A stretch of DNA of 64,000 nucleotides, from NCBI GenBank assembly GCA_037693485.1, contig CM075351.1, positions 104,488,001 through 104,552,000 on the forward strand, read 5' to 3'. Below the pieces are notes generated by a model, which had not been told where the DNA came from, did not search any database, and saw nothing but the letters and a program-made list of their open reading frames with translations. This stretch comes from Kitagawia praeruptora (taxonomy: Eukaryota; Streptophyta; Magnoliopsida; Apiales; Apiaceae). A program made the position numbers and the translations under genes. Position 1 is the first letter of the stretch; the number at the start of each line of letters is the position of its first letter. Positions 23,841 to 35,171 of this stretch are shown piece after piece.

Positions 23841-24506
23841 TCGTTGATGGCTTGATGCTTTTTTTCTTTTGCTGCGTTGTCGAGCTGAGTTGACGTTGCT
23901 ATGTAGAACTGAGTTGCCGAGTTATTAGCTGAATTGCTGCGTTTTTTTCGAGCTTAACGAGCCGAGCTCGAGCTGAACGATCTCGAGTCGAGTTCGAGCC
24001 GAGCTCGAGCCGCACAAGGCAAAAGCTCGGCTCGAGCTAGTTTGCTTAACGAACAGAAATTCGTGTTCGAGCTCGAGCTAGTTTAGCAAACGAACTGAGC
24101 TGAACGAGCTCTTAACGAGACGAGCTCGAGCTTGTTCGCGAACAGCTCAGTTCGTTTACAGCCCTAGTCTCGTATCCAATTGTCTTATCATAATAAACTA
24201 TGTATTTCAAATTATTTAGCTTCTTTCAACGCTTTTATCGGTCAAAGTAAACCCTCCGAAAGCTCCTGGACAGATCCGAGCACATTATATATGTATATGT
24301 TTATACGGGTTGATTCTATATATTATATGTTAATTTAATATTTTGAAGTATTGATCAAAGTTTATTATGATTGGACAATCGGATCCGAGTCTAATGAATG
24401 ACTTGATTGCTTATCAGAAATAATGATAGTTAGAGAACCAATGACTTATTACAGACAAAGCATATAGATAAGTTGTGAAAATTCCAAGAAAAAAATTAAT
24501 TTTAGC

Positions 24507-24738
24507 GAGAGAAAAATGGTACCACGTAGAAGTCAAAAATATTGGATGGTATCATATAGAAAAGCCAATTGTATAGTGGTACCATTAAGAAAAATCTAAC
24601 GTCTGATTAACGTTTGCTTGACAGAATGGTATAAAATGGATGAAACCAAAAGTACAGTGGTACCACTTGGAAGTCAAAAATGTTGGATGATATCAAGTGG
24701 AAAAGCCAATTGTATAATGTTACCATTTGGAATATCCC
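24507..24738 (-). repeat. MULE right terminal inverted repeat
   Basis: This is the inverted partner of 14305-14536, also 232 bp, ending AATATCCC directly before the TTAAAACAA duplication. Substitutions have turned some TGGTACCA motifs into TGATATCA or TGGTAACA. Confidence 0.9.
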
Positions 24739-24782
24739 TTAAAACAAAATTACAAAATTAAGTACTACTCCATTGTGTAGTA

Positions 24783-24883
24783 CTCCCTCCGTTCCGTTGG
24801 GTTCTTTATATTTTTAGTAATATAAAGAATTGATGGGACGTCCCATGAAAGAAAGTGTAAAGAAATGAATGAGACATAGGAAG
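24783..24883. mobile_element. Short Stowaway-like MITE
   Basis: This 101-bp element starts CTCCCTCCGTTCCGTTGGG, ends GAATGAGACATAGGAAG and is flanked by TA. Its imperfect right terminus suggests an old copy. Confidence 0.65.
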
Positions 24884-25176
24884 TACTCCATTGGATTATA
24901 CACACAAGCCTATTTGTGTAGTTAACGAAAGAATCGCCTTGTTTGATAATTAGCTTGTTTGAAAATTAGGTGAGAAGTGTTAATTCTAGTGGATTGAATT
25001 AATTGTTTTGACTAGCAGATTGAATTAGCTGTTTTAACTAGCGTATTTCATCCCAAATCGCTAACTTCCAAGCACCCCCAATATCTTCATTTATGGGTTC
25101 ACATTATTTCGTTAGAAAAAATATTTATTCTAAAAAAATTATAAATTATATAATAATTCATATGTGATCATATAAG

Positions 25177-25869
25177 TAGGGGTGTACACGGGTCGGTTTG
25201 GACCGGTTAAAGAATTAAAACGACCCAACCCATTATAAATCGGTTTGGAAATTTTTAACCCGATCCATGAAAATTAAATTTATAACCCAACCCAATTTGT
25301 TATGAGTCGGTTTGGTTCGGTTTGAACGGGTTGCTTAAATGTAAAAGTTAAATACACAACTTGGATATGCAAAAGAATTTTCTTTTCGCTTATATCCATT
25401 CGCTGCTGTTACAAATAATTTTCAAATAATCTCCTTTTATTTGGTGCACAACCAGTGATTTTTGTGGAAAGTTGATTCCATCAGCCTGTAAAAATTTAAT
25501 TCACAGATGAACGAAGTTAATGAACATCAGAACAGAACTAACAGAATTCATGTAAGACAAATTCAGGGAGGCTATATGGAGGACCAGACCAATTGCAAGT
25601 GTCAACAATATGGTTAAATTATGGGCTTATAGTATGATAGAATGAATGGGCTGGACCTGGACTAGAAAACTAGTGGGTTGTTCAAATTTTAAACGGGTTG
25701 GGTTGGGTTGGGTGAAAAAAGTCCAAACCCATACCCAACCCATTAACACCGGGTTAATTTATTTTTGACCCAACCTTGTTCCGGTTTGAAATTACTCGGT
25801 TTGGGTCGGGTGAAAATAGGACCGGTTTGGATCGGTTTGATCGTTTTGGCCGACTCATGTACACCCCTA
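25177..25869. mobile_element. Non-autonomous hAT, TSD CATATAAG
   Basis: Ends TAGGGGTGTACACGGG...CATGTACACCCCTA are inverted. The flanks are perfect 8-bp duplications CATATAAG (25169-25176 and 25870-25877). The 693-bp element has GGTTTGGACCGG/AACCCAACCC subterminal repeats and no transposase. It belongs to the same general class as 23256-23840 but differs in sequence. Confidence 0.93.
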
Positions 25870-26021
25870 CATATAAGAATTAATTAATAAGAGCTCTTAG
25901 CTAAAAATGGTGATTATTTAGTCTTTCCCTCTTCGCTCCACATCATTTTGTTAACACAAATATTTATTCCAAAAAATTTATGAATTATATGATAATTCAT
26001 ACAGTACTTGATAACATAATA

Positions 26022-26280
26022 CTCCCTTTATGCCATAATGTATTTCCTATTTTGATTTTTATTATTGTTCATTCTAAGCGTTTGACTATTAATTTACGTA
26101 TAATTTATAAGATAAAATATAGTCATGAGTGATCTTGTTGGATTCGTATTTGTGAGTATTTTAATACAATAAAGTTTTTATATCTAATACTAATACGAAA
26201 TGGGAGATATTAATGATTAAAAGTATGCGTTGGTAAACGTGAAAAAATGAAACAGGAAACATATTTGGAATCGGAGGAAG
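26022..26280. mobile_element. Stowaway-like MITE
   Basis: This 259-bp element is flanked by TA. It has termini CTCCCTTTATGCCATAATG and its decayed inverse ATTTGGAATCGGAGGAAG, with inner arms TTTCCTATTTT / AAACAGGAAA. Confidence 0.8.
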
Positions 26281-26307
26281 TAATTCATTAATACTCCGTA
26301 ATAGTTA

Positions 26308-26556
26308 CTCCCTCCGTCCCATGGAGAAGTTTACATTTGTGGACCAGTTTTCGACACGGATTTTAAGGTACATTTTAAGGATAGTTCTATAACTTATTTT
26401 TGATATTTTCTTTTTTTGTATAAAAATAGAACAATCCTATTTTTATACAAAAAAAAAATATCAAAAATAAGTTATAAAATTATCTTTAAAATACACCTTA
26501 AAATGTGTGTCAAATACGCAATTTTTTATGTAAAGAAATGGATGGGACAGAGAAAG
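26308..26556. mobile_element. Stowaway-like MITE, 249-bp hairpin family
   Basis: This element is flanked by TA and has termini CTCCCTCCGTCCCATGG / GGATGGGACAGAGAAAG. Nearly the whole 249 bp folds on itself around a T-rich/A-rich centre (ATAACTTATTTTTGATATTT and its inverse). The 43742-43990 element is the same length and sequence family, and 54963-55142 is a truncated third member. Confidence 0.9.
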
Positions 26557-26872
26557 TATTGGCTAAAAATAATGATTATTTAGTCTCTCCGTCTTCTCTG
26601 TTTCTCTCGGTAACTTCGCTCACTCTCTTTGTTCAGTCCGTTCTCTCTCTCTCTTGCACCACAAGGTCACTCTGTCATTATCGACCAGTTGAAATGACAA
26701 TGCCAGGGAAGAGAGAGAGAGAGGAAGCAAGTGTTCTACCTAGCACAGCTATGACTATGATGGCTTGCTTAGTTGCTTTGTTTTGTTCTTTGACACGAAA
26801 AAATTAAAAATTTTAAGTTAATTTTGTTCAGGTAATTTAATAATATGCATAATTTATGAGTAATTACAATTA
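26557..26872. other. No gene; diverged duplicate of 35470-35640
   Basis: This stretch holds a pyrimidine run (CTCTCTCTCTCTTGCACC), then GTTGAAATGACAATGCC, a GA run and ACCTAGCACAGCTATGAC. The same order of blocks recurs with many changes at about 35480-35635. A 100-codon frame at 26505-26807 is not conserved in the second copy. Confidence 0.5.
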
Positions 26873-27174
26873 CTTCTTTCGTCCCAAATTGTTTGATATT
26901 CTTTGATTTTCACGGAAATTAAGAAAATGTATTAGAAAAATAGTAAAGTTAGTTGAAAAGTGGATAAAGTGATGGGACTTTATTAATATTTAATAATAGA
27001 TTTGAGATAGTGGAGGAAAGTAGTGGGTGTAATAGTGTAAAAAAGAGTATAAAATGGAGAAGTAGTGAGTGTAATAGTGAAAAGTAGTGTTCAAAAATAG
27101 TAAGTAAAGTAGGTTCATTAGTTTTGGGAAGTCCCAAAAAGAAAAGTGTGTCAATCTTTTTGGGACGGAGGGAG
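26873..27174. mobile_element. Stowaway-like MITE
   Basis: This 302-bp element is flanked by TA and starts CTTCTTTCGTCCCAAATTG. Its right terminus is CTTTTTGGGACGGAGGGAG. Its interior contains GTAGTGGGTGTAATAG units, the reverse complement of the CACCCACTAC units expanded in the MITEs at 34741 and 42759. Confidence 0.85.
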
Positions 27175-27851
27175 TATAAAAATAAAAATATAATTATTAA
27201 GTTGAACATGTGAATAATTATATATTGATTTTTATCAAATGAAATTTTAAAAGTAAAATAAATTTGGGTATCACTCCCACTTATTTTAAGACTCCTATAA
27301 ATTATAATTTCATAATTTATTTTCATGAATAAAAATTTAATATTTAAATTTTTATTCAAAACAACAAGATTTTAAAAAAATATATAGAACTATAGTCACA
27401 TACATCTTAAAATGTGCCCATTCATAAAAAAAACAGAGACCAAAGGTGTCCACTTTTTCTGAAAATAATTTATCTCACTTTAGACTTTAATCATTTATCT
27501 AGTTTAAATTTTTTCGAACACCCTGTAAATTTAAAATATAAAGTTAAAGAAAAAAAGTTCTCTCCCGCCAAAACTACCCAACATTGTTTATTTATATAAC
27601 TATAAACTCATTTGGCTTACCATAAAATATGTTACTTATAACTTAGTTATAAATGCAACTTACTCACTTACTTGTTTAAGTTAGGTGTATCTATTTGGTT
27701 AATATTATTTAAACTAAATTTGTTTAAAAAAAATTAACTAAAAAAAGAAATTAATATTTTTTAAACGTAATATAAAAATATAAAATAAAAATATATAAAA
27801 GTAGATTCCGAAAAAATAAAAAGTCAGCCAAACAGGCTCTATATCACCTTT
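27175..27851. other. AT-rich sequence without a gene
   Basis: No frame in this stretch has recognisable motifs; it is AT-rich single-copy-like or decayed repeat sequence. Confidence 0.5.
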
Positions 27852-28300
27852 CACTAGTAGAAAAGCCGTACGATTGAATTTAGTTTAATTTTAACATCGA
27901 TTAAGTTTATCCTAAATTCAAGTGCAACTTTTCTTTTGAATATAAATTTATTGAAATTAATATTTCTGTTGAATTTAAGTATAACTTCAACTCCATTAAT
28001 TTTATTGGCACCATTTTCAACCTTTTTCGGTTGAAAACCACCTTGAACATTCTTGAAAAAATTTGAAAACTGAATTTCATTAAAAATTCATTTTCCAGTT
28101 AATGTTAATATAATCAACCGAAACTCGTTAAATTTAATTCTCCCATAATCAACCAATTTCCATTGATAATATTCACTACAAGAAAATGGCTAAATTCGAC
28201 CTATTTCAATCGAATTTAATATGCTAAATTATACTAAATTTGGTCGATTTTAATATGCTAATTAAATTCGATAGAACCCGGTCAAATTTAAGCAATGATA
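27852..28300. mobile_element. Two orphan CACTA-like termini
   Basis: CACTAGTAGAAAAGCC at 27852 and CACTACAAGAAAATGGC at 28174 resemble 5' ends of CACTA transposons in the same orientation. Each is followed by repeated AATTCGA/GAATTTAA motifs like subterminal repeats. No matching TAGTG-type right ends or 3-bp duplications were found nearby, so these may be remnants or chance matches. Confidence 0.35.
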
Positions 28301-28439
28301 AATTCTTTTTTAAAAAATGACCATCCCATGAAGAACACACATGTACATTGTCAGATAATTCCCAAATTTCGGTACCGAATCCAAAATTCGAAGTATCCAA
28401 AACTCGTCCAAAAAAACTAAAAATAACATATATTCCAAA

Positions 28440-29165
28440 ATTTTAAAAAAAACATTAATTTGGATAGTACTACTAACTAGTATTTTGTCCCAAATTGTTG
28501 TTTCTATTTTTTTTAAAAAAAATATTGACGAACCGTACGGATGCCGATAAATATACATATCTAATTTAATGATATTCCAAAAAATTTTAAAAACAAAAAA
28601 TATTTTGGATAGTGAAATTAGTATTCAATTATTGATTTGACTATACCGCTAACAACTACTTTGTGTCATATTTGTGTTTAAATTTTCTAAAAAATAATTA
28701 TCAGTAACCCACCTATACAAACGTCAATATATATATAATTTATTGATATTCCCATAAGTTTAAAAACTAAAAAATTAATTTGGATTATGAAATTAGTAGG
28801 AAATTATTGATTTGACTAGTACTACTAACAAGTACTTTATCCCAGAACTTTATCCCAGATTTTTGTTTTAATTTTTAAAAAATATTTATCAATGATCCAA
28901 TTGTGCGGACATCAATATATAATAGTGAAATCCCCAAAATTTTAATAAATAAAAAATTAATTTTGATACTCAATTTAGTAGTGAATTATTGATTTGACTA
29001 GTACTACTAACTAATACTTTGTCACACATTTTTGTTTATATTTTTTTGAAAATGTTTATCAATGATTCAAGTGTATGAAGTTCAATATATATCTAATTTA
29101 GTGATATTTAAAATTTTAAAAATAAAAAATTAATTTGAATTGTGAAATTAGTATAGTCAAATATT
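28440..29165. repeat. Diverged satellite array (same family as 14841-15883)
   Basis: Four to five copies, spaced about 155-185 bp, carry recognisable versions of the 176-bp monomer: ATTAATTTGGAT, CTAGTACTACTAACTAGTA, TTTGTCAC, TTTTTAAAAAATATTTATC, TTTAGTGATATTC. Monomers differ extensively from each other and from the homogeneous array in the hAT-like element, so this array is much older or unhomogenised. Part of it is duplicated again at 29340-29507 plus 34139-34523. Confidence 0.8.
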
Positions 29166-29306
29166 GATTTAACTAGAGGGCAACTTGTATTTATCTATAA
29201 AGAAATAATGGAGTAAGATTTGTGAATGAGGTTATATATCTTGGTGGTCACTGAAGTCAGCGTAATGTATCAACATGGTCATTGAACTGAAATTCGACTC
29301 AACTAT
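28735..29306. repeat. Local duplication, copy 1 (empty site)
   Basis: A ~570-bp segment covering the last satellite monomers and a following unique stretch (GGTGGTCACTGAAGTCAGCG) is repeated almost identically further right. In this copy the sequence CATCAATATATAATAG is uninterrupted, giving the pre-insertion state of the MITE in copy 2. Confidence 0.88.
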
Positions 29307-30418
29307 TGATAAAGTACTTATAATTATATTTTTATATATTATTTATTGATATTCCCATAAGTTTAAAAACTAAAAAATTAATTTGGATTATGAAATTAGT
29401 AGGAAACTATTGATTTGACTAGTACTACTAACAAGTACTTTATCCCAGATTTTTGTTTTAATTTTTAAAAAATATTTATCAATGATCCAATTGTGCGGAC
29501 ATCAATACTCCCTACATCCCAAAATAATAGTCCTGTTTAGGAAAAAAAATATCCAAAAATAATAGTCTTGTTTGGAATACTCTTTGTTCAATACAATTAA
29601 TGTGAATATTTCCAAGGTTGACTACTACTATTGTTGAGTTTGTGAGTACTACTAATGTTGAATTTTTGTAGTAGTGCGTAGTATTCACTTACTCCTAAAT
29701 AAGTAATCAATGCATAATGTGACACCCCCCAAATCCGGGGTCAGGAGATTTGGTTGTCACGCGAAAATCCTCAAAATAAAACATCTGGTTAATAATAATC
29801 ATTCACTTGTGATTGTCCAACACTGGAAACATAACATCTGTGACCCCAAACATACCAAGATCTTTTAAGGTTATAGGGCTAGAAACAAGACTCCAAATTC
29901 CATTAGATAAAAAGCATTCATTCCCAACATTCTCTTTGATCAAATCTTAAACCACTGGTGTAACTTCGATAAAAAGTACACCAGGCTAACTAGACAATTA
30001 CATAATAATAATAAATATTAGAACTCAATTATATAAAATAGATCTTACTCTAAATCCAGACATCCTGAGCCCAAGTCATCTTCGAAATAGCATCACGCCT
30101 CTTCTCTTTCTGAAGTGTGCGGATACGTCTCGCCAAACTACCTTACTGAAATGTTAGAATTTACAACAGCAAGTATGAGCGAAAGAAATGCTCAGCAAGC
30201 GTATAAAAATTTTGATATAAAACCAGGATAAGTGGGGCATCAAAATCAACTGAAACATAAAACAGTTTATAGAGAAACTGAATCAACAACTGTGATATAA
30301 TTCAAATCATAACTGAAATCATTTGGCATGTCATAAAAATGAATCATCTGCCAATTCACAATATATAATAGCCATTCTGGCGATATGGATTGGATATACT
30401 TAACTGAAACATAAAACA

Positions 30419-30780
30419 CCATTGCCCCCTGATCAGGTTCATAAGCAATGGGACCCTCTATACTCCACCGGTATTCTCTTTTTTTTTCCGTGTGTGTATA
30501 GTCCGGATTTCATGAGGGTACCAAAATAAATAAAGACATAACACCATTGCCCCCTGATCAGGTTCATAAGCAATGGGACCCTTTATAGTCACTGGTACGT
30601 TACGATACCCGCGCTATAATTCGGATTTCATGAGGGTACCAAAATAAATAAAGACATAACACCATTGCCCCCTGATCAGGTTCATAAGCAATGGGACCCT
30701 CTATACTCCACCGGTATTCTCTTTTTTTTCCGTGTGTGTATAGTCCGGATTTCATGAGGGTACCAAAATAGGCAAGTAAT
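30419..30780. repeat. ~121-bp tandem repeat, three copies in A-B-A pattern
   Basis: Three tandem copies have ATTGCCCCCTGATCAGG starting at 30421, 30544 and 30664. Copies 1 and 3 share an identical central block (CTCCACCGGTATTCTC then CCGTGTGTGTATAGTCCGG). Copy 2 has a different centre (CACTGGTACGTTACGATACC) between conserved flanks. All lie in the 4.3 kb solo LTR. Confidence 0.92.
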
Positions 30781-31738
30781 GTTAGCCTATAGGAAGATGG
30801 AATGGTTACCATATCCTCCTTAAATATAGCTGGACCAACTACTCAACGTGGCCTCCTACGCTTTACCATTTTCCAATCCAATAGAGCAATTTCCGAATTC
30901 AACAGGAAATGCTTAGTTTCACATACAGTTCACATCCTTATTATTTAATACTATAATAAGGATATGAAGAGTTTATCTTAAACAATTCCCCACATCAAAG
31001 GTACCAATATCAAGCAACTGTATTCGCACAAAAATATTTAAGAATCACGAATAGCTCTGAACAATAGCTATTCGTCATGATATGAATCAATGAAACATAA
31101 AATAAAAAGTGTTTAGATGATTAAGAAAATACTTGCCTCTGGTCCTTTGTTATTACGTAGCGCCGAAGTAATACAACTATCTTCTTCTATCTCACGTCAT
31201 CATGTCCTCTGTTGATCATTCGCTGGTTTGACGCTCTTGCGATTGCCACGAGTCTGATCCGTTGACATTGAGCCTGCGCGTCTACTTCTATAGTCACGCC
31301 CCAGACAATACTTCAGCCTCTAGACGAGATTCTGATATTTTGTAAACGCTTATAAACTCAATTCGAACGTATTAACCATGCTTACCAATATCTCTGCCAG
31401 AAGAAAATAATTGGAAATGTCCCCTTTGAACATAGACGTTTTCCCGGTGTTAAAACACCTCACAAGTAACCCAACAATTCCACAAACAATACCTTCATCT
31501 CCAACCTTCTTCATTACAATCCAAAAACAATACTTCATCCATCTCCAACCTTCTTCATAACCCACAAAGAATATTGCATCTATCTCCAACCTCCTTGATT
31601 AGACATCTACTTATCTCTGTTGACCAACCTAAGTCAATATTCGACAATTAATCCTTGAATTAAACAATTATGCATTCAACTTAGTCCAACTCAATCTATA
31701 AATAATCCTCAAAGCATTTATCTTATTCCTCAATAAAG

Positions 31739-31860
31739 AAACATGAAAATCAATTAATCCTCAAGACACGATTAATCCTCGAGATAACAATTAATCCTCG
31801 AAATAAGTCATTAATCCTCAAGACAATAATTAACCCTAGAGATAATCATTATTCCTCGAA
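31739..31860. repeat. ~20-25-bp degenerate tandem repeat
   Basis: Five or six copies of ATTAATCCTCGAGATAAC-like units lie in tandem within the 4.3 kb solo LTR, with AATTAATCCTC as the conserved core. Confidence 0.8.
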
Positions 31861-34740
31861 TTAAATACATATATACCTGTCACATAACTAATTAACACAT
31901 AGCATATACGGCTCACAAATAAAAGAGCACTCAAATTATTCATAGAATATTTACAAATCACTAATAGATAATCAAAGAATAATAACACGCAATTCACGTA
32001 ATCACATAGCACGCTTGATCAGATCATGAAAAGATTTTATCCAATATTTTTAAAACAGAAAACGGGTCAAAACCCTAATTATCGGATATAATCGACTCAA
32101 TAAAAAGGTTTGGTAAAAAGTCGACCAAAATTTAAAAGTTGAATTTTAACTTAAAACTATTTTTATAAGAACCGGGTCATTTTTCTGATTTCAGAAATAC
32201 TTGTCTCGTTGAAAACGGATAAACGGTTTAATTAATACGCAATTAATAAGAATAATTCAATTAATAATTAAATTAATTGATTATTCAAATTAATTATTTA
32301 TTAATCAACTCATAAAAATAATTAATCTTTTATAATAAAAAGATTTAAATTCAATGAAGTCAATTATATATTTAAATAATAATTAATTAATATAATTAAT
32401 CAATTAAAATGAATTAATCAATTAATTAAATCAATTAAATTATTATTTAAAAATAATTAACTAATTAAATTTAATTTTTAGGAATTAAAATAATAATAGA
32501 TAAAAGAAATCTGAATTTTAGAAAAAATTTATAAAAATTTTGACCCAAAAACATTTTTCTGAAAAGTTTTAAGATTTTGAAGATCAAAACGTTACTATTC
32601 ATCACCACCTACGCTGTTCTTCGTATGAATGCTTCGAAGAACACCACCTCCAACAATGGAGGTTTCTCCAGAATCCGGTCACCGGAAAAAAAATCCGACG
32701 AACTTCCGGTGACCATAACTTTCACAAAACTAAACCAAATCAAGCGTGTATAATATGGATCTTGACTAAAATTTCACGACAAACTCAACCATGCCAACGA
32801 AAACAACAAAAACACGGCCAAAATCCGGCGAGCTCTAAGAAATTTCCGGCCAAAATTTGTTTTCGCAGAATCGGTACCCAAATGGCATGGTTTTGGTATC
32901 AAAACGAAGCTTAAGACTCATACAATCTTTCCCCCAAAACCACTAACGCAAACAATTAACACACACAACGGACTATTGATTCAAAGTTTCGGTTAAAACT
33001 TTAAAACTCGAATATCACAATCCGGCAATATAATGATGCAATTGACCACATAAATCGACTCCAAATGATCATATAAAGCTATTGGAATCATCAAAACAAC
33101 CGGAAAATCACTCAATCAAAAATTCCCAAATTAAGCTCAAGAACCCTAATTTCGAATTGAACAAACTAGCAATATAACGATGAAATTTAGCATGGAATTG
33201 AACTCCTCGAATCAATATGAAGCTATACAAGCAATCAATTCAACTGGAAAATCAAAGAATCAAAAAGCCCCAATTTAATGAAGAACCCTAATTTTCCAGA
33301 TTCAAAAGAAAATTAATATAAAATCAGAAATTTACCCAACACGAAAACTGATTGTAGATTATGAAACTAGATGTTGAGAGCTTCGATTCGACTACAAGAT
33401 CGCCAAAATCAGATGTCTATAACACCTTCAAATTCAGCTTTGATCCTCAAGAACAGGAGAGAGAAAATATTATTTATTTATTTATTAATATATATAAAAA
33501 CTGATTTTTATGATTTATTAATAATAAAAAAAATCAGATTCCTATTTATATTATTCAAAAAATTAATACCCCAAAAATATTTGTAACCCCTAATTAAAAT
33601 CATTAAGCCCTAAAAATAATTTTTATGGGATAAAAATGTAAAATTTTTATTTTTAAACAAATATAATATATATGCCAAAATTTCCCAAAAATTATGAATT
33701 TTACAAAAATTACAACATAATACATTTTTAAACATCCCATTATTATATGAAAATAATTTTATGAAAAACAGGGTCTCGAATCCAATACAGGGGCTGGGTC
33801 CGGAATTTAAAATGCAAAATAACTGTATTATAAAAATATAAAAATTACAGAAAAATAGAATAAAATAATCTATGCTACACAGAAGTCACATAACACGTAT
33901 GGGATAATTTTTCCTATTTAATAAAAATCATAACGCGTTTAAATGCATTAAAAATAAACTAACACACATTAAAATCAACTAAAAATGTATTTTAATATAA
34001 TAAATTACACGTAATTTTTCGGGTCGTTAGACATAATGTGTAAAATGGGTCTTAATATGAGAATATAATCAACACAATTAAATTTTCTTAATATGTGTGT
34101 TTTTTTCAAACATGATTATTATTTTGGGATGGAGGGAGTATATAATAGTGAAATCCCCAAAATTTTAATAAATAAAAAATTAATTTTGATACTCAATTTA
34201 GTAGTGAATTATTGATTTGACTAGTACTACTAACTAATACTTTGTCACACATTTTTGTTTATATTTTTTTAAAAATATTTAACAATGATTCAAGTGTATG
34301 AAGTTCAATATATATCTAATTTAGTGATATTTAAAATTTTAAAAATAAAAAATTAATTTGAATTGTGAAATTAGTATAGTCAAATATTGATTTAACTAGA
34401 GGGCAACTTGTATTTATCTATAAAGAAATGATGGAGTAAGATTTATGAATGGGGTTATATATCTTGGTGGTCACTGAAGTCAGCGTAATGTATCAAGATG
34501 GTCATTGAACTGAAATTCGACTCAAGTTGATTACTAACTTATATTAAGTGTACAGTCCGTTAAGTTTTCTCAATTTTTTATTCAAATTTTATCGATTTTA
34601 AATGAGAATTTAGTTGAACTTAGAATTAAGTAACGATAGTTACACAAACAAACATTAACCACGTAGATAGAATGTGTATCAGGTCAGTAAAATCGTCTAA
34701 AAAATTGAGACAAATTAATGAAATATACAATTGATAATTA

Positions 34741-35171
34741 CTCCCTCCGTCTCTTAATTCTTTTCCCACTTTCCTTTTAAGGATATTCAATATACTTTTC
34801 TCATTTCTATTTTTGTCCATAAACAATATTATTCAATACCCACTACTTCACCCACTACTTCTTAAAAATAATATTCAATACCCACTACTCCACCCACTAA
34901 TCATTACAAATAATATTCAAAATCTACTATTCCACCCACTACTCCAAAAAAACAATATTCAATACTCACTATTCCACCCACTACTCCTTAAAAACAATAT
35001 TCAATACCCACTACGCCACCCACTACTCCAAAAAAACAATATTCAATATCCACTATCCCTTAAAAATAATATTCAATACTCACTACTTCATACAAAAACA
35101 ATATTTATTCCCCACTATCTTAAAATCCGTGAAATTCAGCAAACGGACAAAGAATTTTGAGACGGAGGGAG
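34741..35171. mobile_element. Stowaway MITE with internal minisatellite
   Basis: This element is flanked by TA and has termini CTCCCTCCGTCTCTTAATTC / TTTTGAGACGGAGGGAG. At 431 bp it is enlarged by an internal array (about 34825-35115) of ~40-bp units carrying CAATATTCAATACCCACTAC and CCACCCACTACTCC. The array yields a 115-codon artefactual frame of repeated N-N-I-Q-Y and H-P-L-L residues, which is not a gene. Confidence 0.9.

Larger units (their letters stand above)
14653..24166. mobile_element. hAT-like element with inserted satellite and LARD
   Basis: Left end TAGGGCTATAAACGAACC and right end CGTTTACAGCCCTA are inverted. The immediate flanks GTCTGGTA (14645-14652) and GTCTCGTA (24167-24174) match at 7 of 8 positions, the size of a hAT duplication. 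Both subterminal regions (14660-14840 and 23945-24165) are dense in CGAGCCGAGCTCGAGCTG-type repeats, also typical of hAT termini. No transposase frame remains. After removing the Gypsy LARD and the small hAT at 23256, about 2.5 kb remains, including the 176-bp satellite array. Confidence 0.75.
14305..24738. mobile_element. Mutator-like element (host of a TE nest), TSD TTAAAACAA
   Basis: Two 232-bp inverted arms (14305-14536 and 24507-24738), roughly 88-90% identical by eye, begin GGGATATTCCAAATGG. They are flanked by a perfect 9-bp direct repeat TTAAAACAA (14296-14304 and 24739-24747), the duplication size of Mutator transposases. Without its nested insertions the element is only about 0.9 kb and has no transposase, so it is a non-autonomous MULE. 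It received the hAT-like element 14653-24166, inside which everything else was later inserted. Confidence 0.9.
29720..34033 (-). mobile_element. Solo LTR, 4.3 kb, TSD TAATG
   Basis: This segment begins TGACACCCCCCAAATCC and ends GGGTCGTTAGACA on the plus strand. It is flanked by perfect TAATG duplications (29715-29719 and 34034-34038). On the minus strand the start is TGTCTAACGACCCG and the end CCGGATTTGGGGGGTGTCA, like other long Gypsy LTRs here. A GCTGAGCATTTCTTTCGCTC block near 30180-30205 (minus) supports that orientation. There is no gag or pol inside 4314 bp, so it is a solo LTR. AT-rich coding-like frames inside are not credible. Confidence 0.88.
29508..34138. mobile_element. Stowaway MITE interrupted by solo LTR
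   Basis: Ends CTCCCTACATCCCAAAATAA and TTATTTTGGGATGGAGGGAG are inverted and flanked by TA (29506-29507 and 34139-34140). Its own length is about 312 bp. The paralogous sequence at 28735-29306 lacks it and shows the unoccupied TA, which proves the insertion boundaries. Confidence 0.93.
29340..34523. repeat. Local duplication, copy 2 (interrupted)
   Basis: This is the second copy of 28735-29306, split at 29507/34139 by a Stowaway MITE that itself holds a 4.3 kb solo LTR. Outside the insertion the two copies differ at only scattered bases, so the duplication is much younger than the divergence among satellite monomers within it. Confidence 0.88.

Noticed and set aside
34813..35160. 115-codon open frame with repeated N-N-I-Q-Y and H-P-L-L
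   Set aside because: It is entirely the internal minisatellite of a Stowaway MITE; the repetition is in the DNA unit and has no coding support.
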